From Tolypeutes matacus (taxonomy: Eukaryota > Chordata > Mammalia > Cingulata > Chlamyphoridae), in assembly GCA_026826555.1 (NCBI GenBank), contig JAKSZT010038599.1:1145843-1209842 (forward strand): DNA of 64,000 nt, read 5' to 3'. The notes under the pieces are model-generated. The model made no database searches, was not told where the DNA came from, and saw nothing but the letters and a program-made list of their open reading frames with translations. Both the position numbers and the translations under genes were made by a program. Of this stretch, positions 45,210-56,946 are shown in pieces (the first letter of the stretch is position 1; each line of letters opens with the position of its first letter).

Positions 45210-46273
45210 TAAAGAGTGGAAGATTTCCAGTTTCTGCTGTCATGTAAAGTGCTTAGAAGCCATCACTCCCATTCTCACACAAGAAAAAAGATGAACAAAC
45301 TGAAAATAAAAGAACAACTCTTCCTAGACCCATCAGATAATTGAGGTCACAAAGCAAACTGCTGCACTAAAAACTGGATAAATGGGCAAATACAGATAAT
45401 CACAACTTACCAGGAACAGTAGCTCAGGAGCAGAAGGATATAGCTGGAGTCTGTAAGGGTGAGAACACTTTAAGGTTAATTGACTAATTGCTGGAGACTG
45501 ACCTAAAGATTAACTTAAGAGATAAAAAATCCTGGGAGCCCAGCCTTAGCACAGACTGCATACTTTCATGGGATTTACCTTCAGGAGACCCACAGGGTTC
45601 TCAGGGTACAGAATAGAGAAAAATCCTCTTTCTTCCAGTAGGGGAAGGAGAAAAGTAACCATTTTGAAATACAACTAGAGTTTTCTGTTCTCTTTCACAA
45701 AGGGACACCCTCAAGGAGCAATATTTTACCAGAGACTGACTTGGGTTGTATCAGAAATTAATTATGTAACCCCATGCTAGCCACTCCTGACTTCCTGTGT
45801 CATTGAATGAGGTGCAAGACTGGGGAGATGAAAAACCCTTTTGGAGGTCACAGCCAAAGATATCGGGCTCACTGAAAGACTGAGAACTTATCATAGAATT
45901 ACAGAATGCTTTCCCACTGATACCTTACGACCACATCAATAAGGCTTCTATATAATAACACTGTGGCTGAAAAATTGCAAATCTCAGGCTGTATTTAAGA
46001 AGGATTCTCTTATGCATGTTTGGTTTGTAAGTTCATGATGTTTACTGAACACTTATAGTTTATGTATGTTCATGTATGAATGATATAAAAAAAAGGATTC
46101 TCTAGGGAAATCCCAAAGACAACAGGGTAGGAAAAAAATAAGGGCACTAGAAGATATTTTAGCCTCTGACACCTACATCAACAGAAATACTAAACACAGC
46201 CTAACTCCTATCACACATACATAAACCACATATTAAAAGCCAGTTTAAGTCAGTTTCTTTCACCCAATAAATC
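45210..46273 (+). mobile_element. L1M-type element: 5' UTR
   Basis: TTTCTGCTGTCATGTAAAGTGCTTAGAAGCCATCACTCCCATTCTCAC, GATTTACCTTCAGGAGACCCACAGGGTTCTCAGGGTA, ACAAAGGGACACCCTCAAGGAG, ACCAGAGACTGACTTGGGTTG, AGATATCGGGCTCACTGAAAGACTGA and TTTAAGTCAGTTTCTTTCACCCAATAAATCATG follow the 5' UTR of old eutherian L1M elements in order. An 82-bp insertion lies at 46011-46092. The exact 5' end is uncertain by a few tens of bases. Confidence 0.85.
46011..46092 (+). mobile_element. 82-bp retroposed insertion with A-tail in the L1
   Basis: An 11-bp direct repeat AAGGATTCTCT (46000-46010 and 46093-46103) brackets 82 bp ending in an A-run (ATAAAAAA). The inserted sequence (ATGCATGTTTGGTTTGTAAG...TTTATGTATGTTCATGTATG) is absent from the L1M consensus that I remember. 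It looks like the extreme 3' end of another LINE inserted by target-primed reverse transcription. Confidence 0.75.
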
Positions 46274-47240
46274 ATGTCTGGGTTTCAACAGAATGTTCCA
46301 ATATATGCTAAAAGGCAAAAAATATGGTCTGAAGAGAAAAAACAAACATTAGGACCACACTCAGATATGGCAGAGATTTTGGAATTGTCAGGCTGGGAAT
46401 TTAAAGTAACTATGATTAATGTGCTAAGGGATCTAATAGAAAAAGTGGGCAACATGCACAAACTCATGACTAATGTACAGAGAGAGATGAAACTCTAAGG
46501 ATTATTCAAAATGGAGCACTAGAAATAAAAAACGCTGTAAAAGAATTGAAGAATGTCTTTGAAGGGAACATCAGTAGACTGGACATGGCTAAGGAAAAAA
46601 TCTGTGAACTATAAGATAAGTCATTAGAAACTTCCCAAACACAAAAGCAAAGAGAGAAAAGAATGAAAGAAAGGAACAAACACAATTAATGTGGGGTGAT
46701 TTCCAAAGACATAGAAAGATGTAAGGGGACCATCAGAAGAAGAAGAAAGAGGGAAAGAACACAATAAATATTTGAAGCCATAATGGCTGAGAACTTTCAA
46801 AATTATTGGCAGAACCCAAACCACAGATCCAGGAAGACAGAGAATACCCAGGCGGATATAGTCTCTCCTACCCCTCCTCCCCAAAGACAAAGAAAAAATC
46901 TTGAAAGACACCAGAGGGGCTAGAAAAAACTCTACCTATAGATGGACAAAGATAAGAATTACATTTGACTTCTCTTCAGAAACTATGTAAACAAGAAGAG
47001 AAAGGAGAGCAATACCTAAAGTGTTTCAAGAAAAAAAAAATTATTAAAGTAGAATTGTGTATCCAGAGAAATCCTTTGAAAGTAAAGTAGAACAAAGACA
47101 TTCTGAGACAATCAAAAATTGAGGAAATTTGTTGCAAGTAGATCTGCCTTAAAATAAATGTTAATGAAGTTCTTCAGAGAAAAGATATGATATATAGAGA
47201 AACTCAGATCTACTAACAGACAACAGATCATTAGAGAAGG
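46274..47240 (+). pseudogene. L1M ORF1 remnant
   Basis: The ATG at 46274 opens a 74-codon frame starting MSGFQQ. It includes a SDMAEILELSGWEFKVT segment, corresponding to the 'DSDMAKMLELSDREFKVT' part of L1M ORF1, and ends in a stop at 46496-46498. The ORF1 homology continues in shifted frames: AATGGCTGAGAACTTTC, CACAGATCCAGGAAG, ATCTTGAAAGACACCAGAGGGG, AAGATAAGAATTACATTTGACTTCTC and TGTATCCAGAGAAATCC. ORF1 normally encodes an RNA-binding chaperone of about 300 residues or more; this copy is broken by stops, deletions and frameshifts and cannot make it. Confidence 0.85.
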
Positions 47241-47468
47241 AATAAAAGAAGGTAAAATCAAACATTTTGTTTTTCTTATTCTTTTACTGGGTGATCATAG
47301 CTTTTAGGTAAGTGAAACAAATGACAGCAATATTTTAAGGGACAGGTCAGAGGAGTTGACAATACTCTGTTATAAGGTACCTGAACTACTAAGAAAGTTG
47401 TATAGTGTTATTTGAAAGTGGACTTAGTTTAGCTGTAAATGTATATTGCAAACTCTAGGGTAACTACT
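47241..47468 (+). mobile_element. L1M inter-ORF region
   Basis: AAACATTTTGTTTTTCTTATTCTTTTACTGGGTGATCATAGC, GTGAAACAAATGACAGCAAT, TATAGTGTTATTTGAAAGTGGACTTAGTTTAGCTGTAAATGTATATTGCAAACTC follow the L1M spacer before ORF2. It breaks at CTACT (47464-47468) where a solo LTR inserted. Confidence 0.85.
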
Positions 47469-48066
47469 TGTATTAGTCAGCTAAAGGGTGCTGATGCAAG
47501 ATATCAGAAATCGGTTGGTTTTTATAAAGGGTATTTATTTGGGGTAGAAGCTTACAGATACCAGGCCATAAAACATAACTTTCTCCCCTCACCAGAGTCT
47601 ATTGCCATGTGTTGGAGCAAGATGGCTGCTGAAGTCTGCAAAGGTTCACGCTTCATGAGTTCCTCTCTTCCCCGGGCTTGTTTCTTTCTGGGCTCAGCTG
47701 CTCTGCTTTCTCCACAAGGCCAGCTGTAGACATTCAGGCAAATGGCTTGTCTCTCTTCCCAGGGCCTCTGTTATGTCTAACCTAGCCTTTTCTCTGCTCT
47801 TCTGTGTGCTTATTTCCCAGGCTCCAGAATTAAAACTCCAAACTCTGTTCTCTGCCATGTCTTTTCTCCATGAGTCCCCATGCACCAATGGGGTAGGGAT
47901 GTAACATCCTACTAACATGGCCCAATCAAAGCCTTAATAATTATTTAATCAAGTAAAAGTGAAACCTCTGAATCCAATATAATCTAATATGCCCAGAGGG
48001 TCAGACCAATACAAATATAATCCAATATCTATTTTTGGAATTCATTAACAATATCAAACTGCTACA
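47469..48066 (-). mobile_element. Lineage-type solo LTR, subfamily B, antisense
   Basis: This 598-bp element reads TGTATTAGTCAGC...CTGCTACA on the plus strand. Flanks CTACT (47464-47468) and GCACT (48067-48071) each differ by one base from the L1M consensus site CCACT, so this is a drifted 5-bp target duplication. On the minus strand it has AATAAATACCCT.TATAAAAACCAACC and ends in GACTAATACA. From memory it is a very common LTR of Xenarthra. Frames in it are not genes. Confidence 0.87.
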
Positions 48067-48229
48067 GCACTAAAATAACTGAAAAATAAGTACAATCAAT
48101 TTGCTAAGAGAAGAGAGAAAATATAACCATACAAAAATGTTCAATTAAAACCACAAAAGGCAGAAAGAGTAAAAGCATGAAAGAAAAAAAGAAACAAAGA
48201 ATAATAGCAATACACAGAAAACAGTAATA
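48067..48229 (+). mobile_element. L1M inter-ORF region, continued
   Basis: GCACTAAAATAACTGAAAAATAAG, TTGCTAAGAGAAGAGAGAAAATATAACCATA, TTCAATTAAAACCACAAAAGGCAGAAAGAG and AGAAAACAGTAATAAATATGG continue the L1M spacer after the LTR. Confidence 0.85.
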
Positions 48230-51200
48230 AATATGGCAGATTTTATTCCAGCTAAATTAATAGCCACTCAATATATGAATGTTTTAAATATACCAACTAA
48301 AGGTAGTGACTGTCAGAGTGGTCTAAAAAAAATTATAAGACCCAACTATATGGTCCTATACAAAAATCCACTTAAAATATAAAGATACAGATGGGTTAAA
48401 ATAAAGAGATGTAGAAAGAAATACCATGATAAAATTAATTTTTTAAAAAGGTGGAGTATATATATTTAATTTCATGAAGAGCAGACTTTAGAGCAAGATT
48501 TCCAGAGAGAAAGAGGGGGATTAAATAGTAATACAGATATCAATTCTCCAAGAAGAGATAACTATCCTTAATGTGTATATGCCTAAAAAACAAAATTTAA
48601 ATATGTTAAGCCATTCCTGATATAACTACAAGGAGAAATAGACATATCCACTATTACAGTTGGAGACATAAATACTCTTCTATCATTAATTGACAGATTT
48701 AGCAGTCAGAAAATTAGTAAGAACATAGTTAAAATGAACAGCATCACCAATAAACTGTATCTAAATTATATTTATAGAGTTCTCCATCCAACCATAGCAG
48801 TGTATATATTCTTCTCAAACACATTCACTGAGATAGACCACATCTTTGGCCATGAAACAAATCTGAACAAATAAAAAAATAATAAACAAATTTTTAAAAA
48901 TAATAAAAAGTTGGCTTTCAGACCACAATGGAATAAACTAAAATTCAGTAATAGAAAGATATCTGGAAAACCCCGAAATATTTGAAGATTAACCAAAGCA
49001 CTTCTAAATAAGACATGGGTCAAAGAAGAAGTCTCAAGATAAAGTAAGAAAATATTTTGAAGGAAATTAAAATGAAAATAGAAGTCATCAAAATTTGTGG
49101 AATGCATTACATGCGGTATTTAGAAGGAAGTTTATAGCTTGAATTAAAATATTAGAAAGGAAGAAAGATCTAAAATCATTAATTTGAGATTCTACCTTAA
49201 GAATCTTGGAATATAAGAACAAATTAAAGTCAAAGTAAGCTGAAGGAAAGAAATAAAAATTAGAGCAAAAACCAATGAAATTGAAAACTGTAAAAAAATA
49301 AGGAAACTCAATGAATCCAGAAGTTGATTCTTTATATAGATAAGTCAAATTAATAAGCTTTTAAATAGATTAGCAAAGAAAAAAGAGAAGAAACAAATTA
49401 TTATTAGAAATGAAAGAGGGACTATCAATACTGACTTCAATGACATTGAAGGATAATATAAGAATATTATGAACAGCTTTATGTCCACAAATTTGACAAT
49501 TTAAATGATATGTACTAATTCCTTGAAATACACAATGTACAAAACTCACACTATGAAAATATGATAATCTGAATAGGCCTATATCTTCCTAAACAATGAG
49601 TCAAAAATTAAAACCTCCCAAACCAGAAAGCTCAGAAACTACAGACCAATATCATTCATACATATAAACACAAAAACCCTTTGCCAAATATTAGGAACAG
49701 TATATAAAAAGAATTATAAATCAAAAATAAATGGAATTTATTCTAGGTGTGCTAGGGTATTTGATCATTTGAAAATCAATTAATGTAAACCACCACATCA
49801 GCAAGATAAAGAAGAAAATTTGTATATTCTTATCAATTGATGCAGAAAAAGCATTTGACAAAAAACAATACCAATTCATGATAAAAACTCTCAGCTTACT
49901 ATGAATAGGGAACTTTCTCAATTTGATAAAGAGTATCTTTAATAAACTAACAAATAGCATCAAAATTAATGGTGAGATGCTGGATAATTGTCCCTAAAAT
50001 CCCCCCTATTCAACATCATACTGGAAGACTTTAGTCAATGAAAAAGGCAATAAAAGGAAATTAAATATAGACATATTAGGAAGGAAGAAGTAAAACTGTC
50101 TTTATTTTCAGATGACATGGTTGTTTATGTAGAAATTCCCACATAATAAACAAAAGTTCTTGTAATTAATAAGTCAGTATCAGACTTTTGAGGATACATG
50201 GTTAATATACCATATCAATTGCTTTCCTATATATCAGCATTGAACTATTGGGGTTTGAATTTAAAAGCATAGCACCATTTTCATTAGAACCAAACCAAAT
50301 GAAACACTTAGGTATAAACCTAAAACAATATAAATGTAAGTTTCATATACGTAAACTAGAAAACTTGATGAAAGAAATAAAAATCTAACCACATGGAAAG
50401 ATATTCCATGTTCATGGGCAGTAAGTCTCAAGATTATTCAGATCTTAATTCTTCCCAAATTGATCTATAAATTCACACAATCCTAATCAAAAGCCGAGCA
50501 AGTTATTTTGTGGATGTAACAAAGTCATACTAAAGTTTATATGGAAAGGCAAGAGATCCAGAATAGCCAATGAAATTTCGAAGAACAAAGCCAGAGGACT
50601 GATAATACCTGACATCAAGACTTAATGTAAAGATACAGTAATCAAGACAGTGTGGTATTGATGAAAAATAGGCAACTAGATCAATGCAATAGAATAGAAA
50701 GCCCAAAAATTGATCCATACATATATATTCAACTGTTCTTTGCTGAAGAAGTAAAGGCCATTCAATTGAGAATAACAGTATTTTAAAAGGGGACAAAATA
50801 TTAATCTAGGCACTAACCTTACCACTTTCATAAAAATTAATTCAAAATGGTTTATAGACCTAAATGTAAAGCACAAAACTATAAAACTTCTAGAAGATAA
50901 CATAGGAGAGAATTTAGGTGACCTTGGTTAGGCAATGACTTTTTATATAAAACTCCAAAAGCATGATTCATGACTGTAAGTATTGAGAAGTTCATTAAAC
51001 TAAAACTTCATTAAAATTAAATACTTATGCTCTGCAAAATGACTGTTAACAGACTCAAAAGGTAAGCTACAGCCTGGGAAAAAGTATTTGCAAGTCTACA
51101 AATTTGCAAATATCTGATAATTGGATTGTATCCAAAATATATAAAAAGAACACTTAATATCAACAATATAAACAAACAACCCAAAGAAAGAGTGGGCAAA

Positions 51201-51670
51201 ATATTTGAACACCAGCCACACCAAAGAAGACAGACAGATGACAAATAAGCCTATGAATAGATGCCCAACAGCATTTGTCATTAGGAAATTACAAATCAAA
51301 ACAAGACACTACTGCACCCCTATCAGAATGCTTAAAATCCAAAATACTGACAACACCAAATGCTAGATACTCTCATTCAGTGTTGATGGGAATGGAAAAT
51401 GGTATAGACACTGTAGAAGACAGTTTGAAAGATTCTTACAAAGCTAAAAGTTGTATTATATGATCCATCAATCACACTACTAAATATTTACTCAAGTTAG
51501 TTGAAAACTTATATCCATATGCACACTACTGTATTACAACATTATTAATAATTGTCAAAAATTTTAACCAACCAAGATATCTTTCATTATATGAGTGCAT
51601 AAACATAATATAGTATATCTATACAATGGAATATTATTCAGTGATAAAAAGAAATGAATTATCAAGCCAC
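48230..51670 (+). pseudogene. L1M ORF2 remnant (endonuclease to C-terminus)
   Basis: The region follows L1 ORF2 throughout but in many broken frames. Endonuclease landmarks are CAGAGTGGTCTAAA, TTCTCCAAGAAGAGATAAC.ATCCTTAATGTGTATATGCC and a stretch at 48661-48675 (GGAGACATAAATACT, matching the GDFNT catalytic motif with F changed to I). Reverse-transcriptase landmarks are AACTACAGACCAATATC (the RPISL block), TGATGCAGAAAAAGCATTTGACA (DAEKAFD, about 49838-49860) and CTTTATTTTCAGATGACATGG (FSDDM; L1 normally has FADDM, about 50100-50120). The C-terminal part ends near ATTATTCAGTGATAAAAAGAAATG. Functional ORF2 is about 1,275 residues; here stops and indels occur every few dozen codons. It is a dead copy. 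Confidence 0.9.
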
Positions 51671-52150
51671 AAAAGACATGAAGTAACCTTAAATGTATGT
51701 AACTTAGTGAAGAAAGCTAGTCTGAAAGGGTTATATAATCTACGATTCCACTTATATAACATTATAGAAAAGACAAAATTATAGAGACAGTAAAAAGATC
51801 AGTGGTAGCCGGGGTTCCAGGGGAGGTTAGGAGGGATGAATAGGTAGAACACATGGATTTTTAGGGAATTTAAATTATTCAGTTTGATACCGTAATGATG
51901 GATATGTGACATTATGCGTTGGTCAAAACTAAAAGAACTTTATATCACAAAAGTGAACTCAAATGAAGACTATGCAATTTAGGTAATAATAATGTTATTG
52001 TTAATATTGGTTCATCAACTATAAAAAAAAGTACCACACTAATGCAAGATATTAGGGGGAAAGTCTGTATATGGGAAGAGGGAGGTAGTATATAGAAATG
52101 CTCTTCCACTTTGGTATAGTGTCAAATATAACTAGGGTTTATTTTAAAAT
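51671..52150 (+). mobile_element. L1M 3' UTR
   Basis: GTTATATAATCTACGATTCCACTTATATAAC, GTAGCCGGGGTTCCAGGGGAGG, GTTGGTCAAAACTAAAAGAACT and GGTTCATCAACTATAAAAAAAAGTACCACACTAATGCAAGA follow the 3' UTR of old L1s. The poly(A) tail is no longer visible, so the right edge is approximate. Confidence 0.75.
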
Positions 52151-52384
52151 ATGAGCTAAATTTTGTTCTCTTTAATTGAAATAGCAAAGAATACTCAGTT
52201 CTTTGCTTTGAAAATTGGCAACATTCAGCAACTTTTGTTTAATGACACAGACATAATTAGATTTCAAGAAAAGTTTTAAAAATGGAATAGAGAAAGAATG
52301 GGAGAGGAAAAAGTTGTGGAATAGTATTGTTCAATAGTTGCATCTCTTTAGTTGCCCAGGTTAGAGAAAATATTTATTGTAATA

Positions 52385-52600
52385 GAAGTTAAGATTTATT
52401 AAATTCTACTTTGTGCCAGGTACTATTCTAGGGCACTTTAAGTGCATTAACTCATTCAGTCCTCACAGTAGTTCTGCATGGTAGCTGTTAACATTAGTAC
52501 CATCTTACAGATAAAGAAACTGAGGAACCAAGATGTTAAAATGAATAGTTTGATTTCAGTGTTTGTGCTGTCCTCTTAGCTATGCTGTAGACAGAGACTG
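52385..52600 (+). repeat. MIR SINE, sense
   Basis: TTTGTGCCAGGTACTATTCTAGGGCACTTTAAGTGCATTAACTCATTCAGTCCTCACAGTAGTTCTGCATGGTAGCTGTTAACATTAG, then CATCTTACAGATAAAGAAACTGAGG and GTGCTGTCCTCTTAGCTATGCTG, is a clear MIR in full order. Confidence 0.9.
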
Positions 52601-52969
52601 TTTCATTGGGCCTACTTACCCAAGATATTCTCCATTAATAACAAAGCAGGTCATCAAAAATATTTTCTGAACAGGTACATGAATGGAACTTATGGCTTAC
52701 ACAATGTCCCTTTCTCATTAAGAGGAGGTTCTCTTGGAAGACCAGAAGTGGCTGGATGGGGTTGCCAAGGAGTTTCCATGGTAAGGTCATTTTATGTTTA
52801 TTCCTGTAAGATGTGATGCCATAATTATCTGCTTGGTCCTTTCTGGTTCCACTATTTGTAATCAGTTGCCCTTTGGAGTTTTCTATTTCCTGACCCAATT
52901 TGACTCATGGTTATTCAAGCAATGATGGACATATAAAATGAGCTACTGGTCTAAGTGGTAGAAAGTTAC
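52601..52969. other. Unassigned spacer
   Basis: I see no recognised element between the MIR and the following LTR. Confidence 0.5.
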
Positions 52970-53365
52970 TGTCTGGGGTTGCCAGGTCTGCTTTAACAAA
53001 ACTTCACAAACTCAAACAACAGGAATTTATTGGTTTATAATTTGGAGGCTAGAAGTCCAAAATCAAGGTATCAGCATGGCAGTCCTTCTCCAAGTCCATG
53101 GCATTCTGGTTGTGGCTTGCTGGCAATCAATATCTGCCTCCATCACATGATGATCTGTATCTTTCTCTCTTTTCCTATGGCTTGTACTTCCATGTCCAAA
53201 TTTCCTTTGCTTTTAAGGATGCCACTCTTATAGGATTACGGTCCATCCTACTTCAGTTTGGCTTCATTCAAATCTTTTAAGATCCTATTTACAAATGAGC
53301 TCACACCCACAGGACTGAGAGAAGTTGAACATGTTTTTGGGCAGGGCATCATTCAACCTACCACA
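52970..53365 (-). mobile_element. ERVL-MaLR (MST/MLT1-type) solo LTR, antisense
   Basis: TGTCTGGGGTTGCCAGG, CAAACAACAGGAATTTATTGGTTTATAATTTGGAGGCTAGAAGTCCAAAATCAAGGT, TAAGGATGCCACTCTTATAGGATTACGGTCCATCC, CAAATCTTTTAAGATCCTATTTACAAATGAG and a CATTCAACCTACCACA end are the antisense of a MaLR LTR. Flanks GTTAC (52965-52969) and ATTAC (53366-53370) agree at 4 of 5 bases. Confidence 0.85.
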
Positions 53366-53370
53366 ATTAC

Positions 53371-53999
53371 TTATTAGTATTTTATTATCCTCTCATATTG
53401 TTAGGAACTAGCTATCACTACTCAATCTGACTCCTTTTTTGGAATTTTGTTTTCAACTTTTGCTTCTCCAATTTGACAGCTATGGGTCTCCATTCTTCTT
53501 TTTACTATTTGTAAGCAGTTTGAGTGAAAAGAGGAAAACTCTTGGGGCAAAGTAATTATGTTGAATTACATGGTTGTGCTAAATAGAACTAATTACAGTT
53601 CAATTAAATTTAATGCTTAAATAGAATTATCATTTAATTATTTGAATAACAAATTCCAGTTGAAAATGTGAATATGTGATTATTTTGTATTGAAGAAAAC
53701 AGATTTGCTGTTACTTGGCATAAATCAAATGTGACTCGAAGGTATGGGGATTCTAATATGGTGGCCCTTTCTGATAATTAGAAATTGGTGTGCTGAATTT
53801 TCAGAAAGTTGATGAGTAATGTAAATTGGCCTTGAGTAGAGACTGACTTGTATTTTGGGGTAAACTAAGTTCATCTATGTATATGTAGATACATATGTTT
53901 TGAACAGTCTTGGCCTTCATAAATTCAATGAGCCTAAAAACAATATTAAAAAGTTACCTGCAGTGAGGTATGATTCATTGTTTAGTAGTCCCCTTGCCA
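53371..53999. other. Unassigned AT-rich DNA
   Basis: No recognised repeat or gene is present. Confidence 0.45.
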
Positions 54000-54780
54000 C
54001 TAACAACTGCTAAATTGAACAAAATATATGAAATGACTGTATGAGGCATTAGACAAAAGGGAAACTCTCAAGATGAACTCCTTGTTTGCTCCATATCTCT
54101 GTCTGTGGACAATTTCCTGGCAACAACATAGAAAACCACCCCACAGAGGTCCCACTAAGTGAAGGAGCAGACATCAAATATTGCAGCTGCTGATGGAATT
54201 TCTGGAGCATGACACTGGAAAGAAGGAAGATGAGACAATATGAGGCCTGTCAGAGAGAAGTTGGTAACAGAATTGCAAGTAGAACGGAGATACTAAAGTC
54301 AAGTGGTTCTGGGAAATATGGGAGTTATGGCTTAGTCAGAGTGGAGAAACCTCATTAATACTATGGAACCCAGCTGGCACACCAGAAAGACCAAACCCTT
54401 GGAGTAATGTCCATGCCCTAGAATATGACCTACTCTAGGTTCACTCTAGCAAAGTCTTTAAAAAAGCTTGGGCAGATTCACAGGGGAAACAGTTTGGACC
54501 CTGAGTCCTTCCAATTTAGAGCGGCTAGTAAATACCTTAGGCTTTCTATAGATATACCCTAACAAAGGCTAAAAGCAAATCAACACAAATTCAAGATGTC
54601 TAGCCAGTAATTGAACTGCCTGATGAAACAAATGACACTGTTCTTCAGAGGAAAATAAGAGCAACTAAAGCCTCTGAAATGTATTAGCTGCAGTTAAAAT
54701 AAAAATTTTATAAAGTTATTTAAACATGATATTAATGACAAACCAACAAATCAAACATTCCAAAATGTCTCTTTCTATTT
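54000..54780 (+). mobile_element. Possible old L1 5' region
   Basis: Base composition and phrases such as AACCACCCCACAGAGGTCCC, GGAATTTCTGGAGCATG, GATTCACAGGGGAAACAGTTTGGACCCTGAG and AACTGCCTGATGAAACAAATGACACTG.TCTTCAGAGGAAAATAAGAG recall L1M 5' UTR/ORF1 sequence, but I cannot align it firmly. It may be another element or unique DNA. Confidence 0.3.
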
Positions 54781-55768
54781 CAATGATTCTGAACTTTATC
54801 TGTAAATTTAGTGTTATGTTGAATTTCAGATATCTTACCAATGAAATTGTGTTATATTAGATCCTATTATCTCACATAATTTTTATGATTCTGTGGAGAC
54901 TTTTCTAAGTAAAGTACATTTACTAGACTTGAAAATTTAGTGGAAATTTATTTTTTCTAAATTCCTAGGTCCTACAAATTTTGCAGTTGCCCCAGTTTGT
55001 GGCAATGCTATGGGTAGTAGGTCAGTAACTGAACTCTCCATATAGAGATACAAGTGTGATGATGAAACATCTTAAAAATAATATTCAGAACTTATTTTTA
55101 GTATTATTGAAATGTAAAATCTTAAAAGCAACTATCAAGATAAACACAGCAAAATATGGTTCTTTCTGGAAAATCACCTATAATTAACCACTAAAAAATT
55201 ATTGTTGAGTTCACTTTATTCTGAAGTCCTTTTCACTGAGTGACACATGATTAGGATATGTATTAATATCTCTTTGCCCTTTCAATCTCTGAAATCTGCT
55301 GTTGGTTCTATTGTCTTTAATAAAGGTAAATGGATAGTCAGAAAGAGCCATCATCAAGGTTTATTTCATTAACCTGTTACATATTTCGAAGCTAGCCAAG
55401 AAAGAGACTTCTGATATCTGAAGAATGAAAAAAAGACTTTATATTAAAGAAGTTCCTGACTAAATGGAACCTGATGCTTGAATCCTCTCCAAAATTTTCC
55501 TGCAAAATAGATTCCCTATCTGTGTGAATACTTTTGGTGACAGAAAGCTCAATTCCTCATGAGAAAGCTCATTTCATCTTTGGATAGCTCTGATTGTTAC
55601 CAAGTTCTTCCATAGTGAACAGGAATCTATTGCTCTATTATTACCATCCCTATTTCCTGACAATATTCTAATCACTGTGACAGTAGGTTCAGATGCCCTC
55701 ACAACATTGACTCTTCTCCTAATTAGCCCATTATCCATCTGCTTCTATCATCTCTAATTCTACTTGCA
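54781..55768. other. Unassigned AT-rich DNA
   Basis: No recognised repeat, gene or RNA is present. The short direct repeat GAGAAAGCTCA/AGAAAGCTCA near 55544-55570 is probably chance or slippage. Confidence 0.45.
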
Positions 55769-55773
55769 CACTG

Positions 55774-56270
55774 TGTGGTGGCTTGGAGCTGTGTACCCCA
55801 GAAAAAAAGACATTCTTAAACTTAATCCTTTCCTGTGGTCATAAGCCCTTATGAATAGAACTTTCAATGAGCTGCTTCAGCTAAGGTATGGCCCAACTGA
55901 ATCAGAATGGATCTTATTCTTATTACTGAGGTCTTTTAAAAGCAGAATAAAATTCAGATAGCAAGAGAGAAATCCACAGGCAGCAGCCAGAACCCGGAAG
56001 TCAACAGAGCCCAGAAGGGAAAGGAGAAGCCAGGAGAGACCCCCATGTGCATTGCCATGTGACAGAAAAGCCAAGGACCAAGGAACCCTTACATCCAGCC
56101 CCAGAACACCACAGTCTTCTGGGAGAAAGCATCACCTTGATGATACCTTGATTTTGGATCTTAGTCTCAAAACCATGGGCCAATAAATTGCTGTTGTTTA
56201 TGCCAACCCATTGACTTTAGTAGTCTCCTGACTACTAAATATTTGATTTAGTAGTCAGGAGACTAAAACA
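55774..56270 (+). mobile_element. Lineage-type solo LTR, subfamily C copy 2
   Basis: The element starts TGTGGTGGCTTGGAGCTG and ends GACTAAAACA, 497 bp, the same family as 1609-2073. Flanking CACTG (55769-55773; 56269-56273) supports a 5-bp target duplication that overlaps the terminal CA. It is longer than copy 1 mainly because of an inverted-repeat insertion close to its 3' end (56216-56265). It carries an AATAAATT polyadenylation-type signal. There is no internal sequence. Confidence 0.87.
56216..56265. repeat. Hairpin-forming inverted repeat in LTR
   Basis: A perfect 20-bp inverted repeat (56221-56240 against 56246-56265) is separated by the 5-base loop ATTTG. The left arm region is itself nearly palindromic: TTTAGTAGT (56216-56224) pairs with ACTACTAAA (56231-56239). 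Copy 1 at 1609-2073 lacks this arrangement. Confidence 0.95.
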
Positions 56271-56564
56271 CTGTATAAGAATGACTTTTTAGCTCACCAA
56301 TTGCTTCCTATTTTTTCTTCTCTTTACCCCATTCTTCATGAGGCTTTAAACATTATTATTTCCTCTTACTACTATAGATACTTTGCTTTGTTTTTCTTCT
56401 CATAATAAGTTCCTATGGTTGGAAAACAAGATAAAGCAGATTTTTCCTTCTTATACTGAGAAGTGTCATGACAAATGAAGAAAAAAAAAAAAACTCTGAA
56501 AATATTTTAATTTGTTAAATGTTATTTATAAGTATTTTGTGTTTTATTTCTTCATTTTTTCTCT
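56271..56564. other. Unassigned DNA
   Basis: I see nothing recognisable here beyond an A-run at about 56480-56493. Confidence 0.5.
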
Positions 56565-56760
56565 TTCTCAAAATATTTTTTGAATAATTACTGTATCATA
56601 GCATCTCTGCTAGGTACTATAGATGCAGTAATTAATAAGACGGATATGGCCCATATCTTTATAGACTTGCAGTTTGGTAAAAAACTAGATAGTGAACAGA
56701 TAATTGCACAGTTTATTAATCAGAATAATGATAACTAATGTGACATGTGTAGCTGGAGAA
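56565..56760 (+). repeat. 'Family B' repeat, third copy (5' part)
   Basis: TTTTTTGAATAATTACTGTATCATAGCATCTCTGCTAGGTACTATAGATGCAGTAATTAATAAGACGG, CCCATATCTTTATAGACTTGCAGTTTGG and AGATAGTGAACAGATAATTGCAC follow the 5' part of the copy at 18050-18660. Confidence 0.5.
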
Positions 56761-56946
56761 CTATTCCAGTCTGTGAGGTCACACTTTAGAACATTAGTCA
56801 CATATATGGAAAATATTTGGGAGGTTTTACAACTTATATAAATTAATTTATTTTCAAAAATTATCATAGAAAATAACTTCGATATTAAAATGTTTTGGAT
56901 GAAGTTGATGAAAATCACAGCTTTACTTGATTTTATATTTGCTCTT

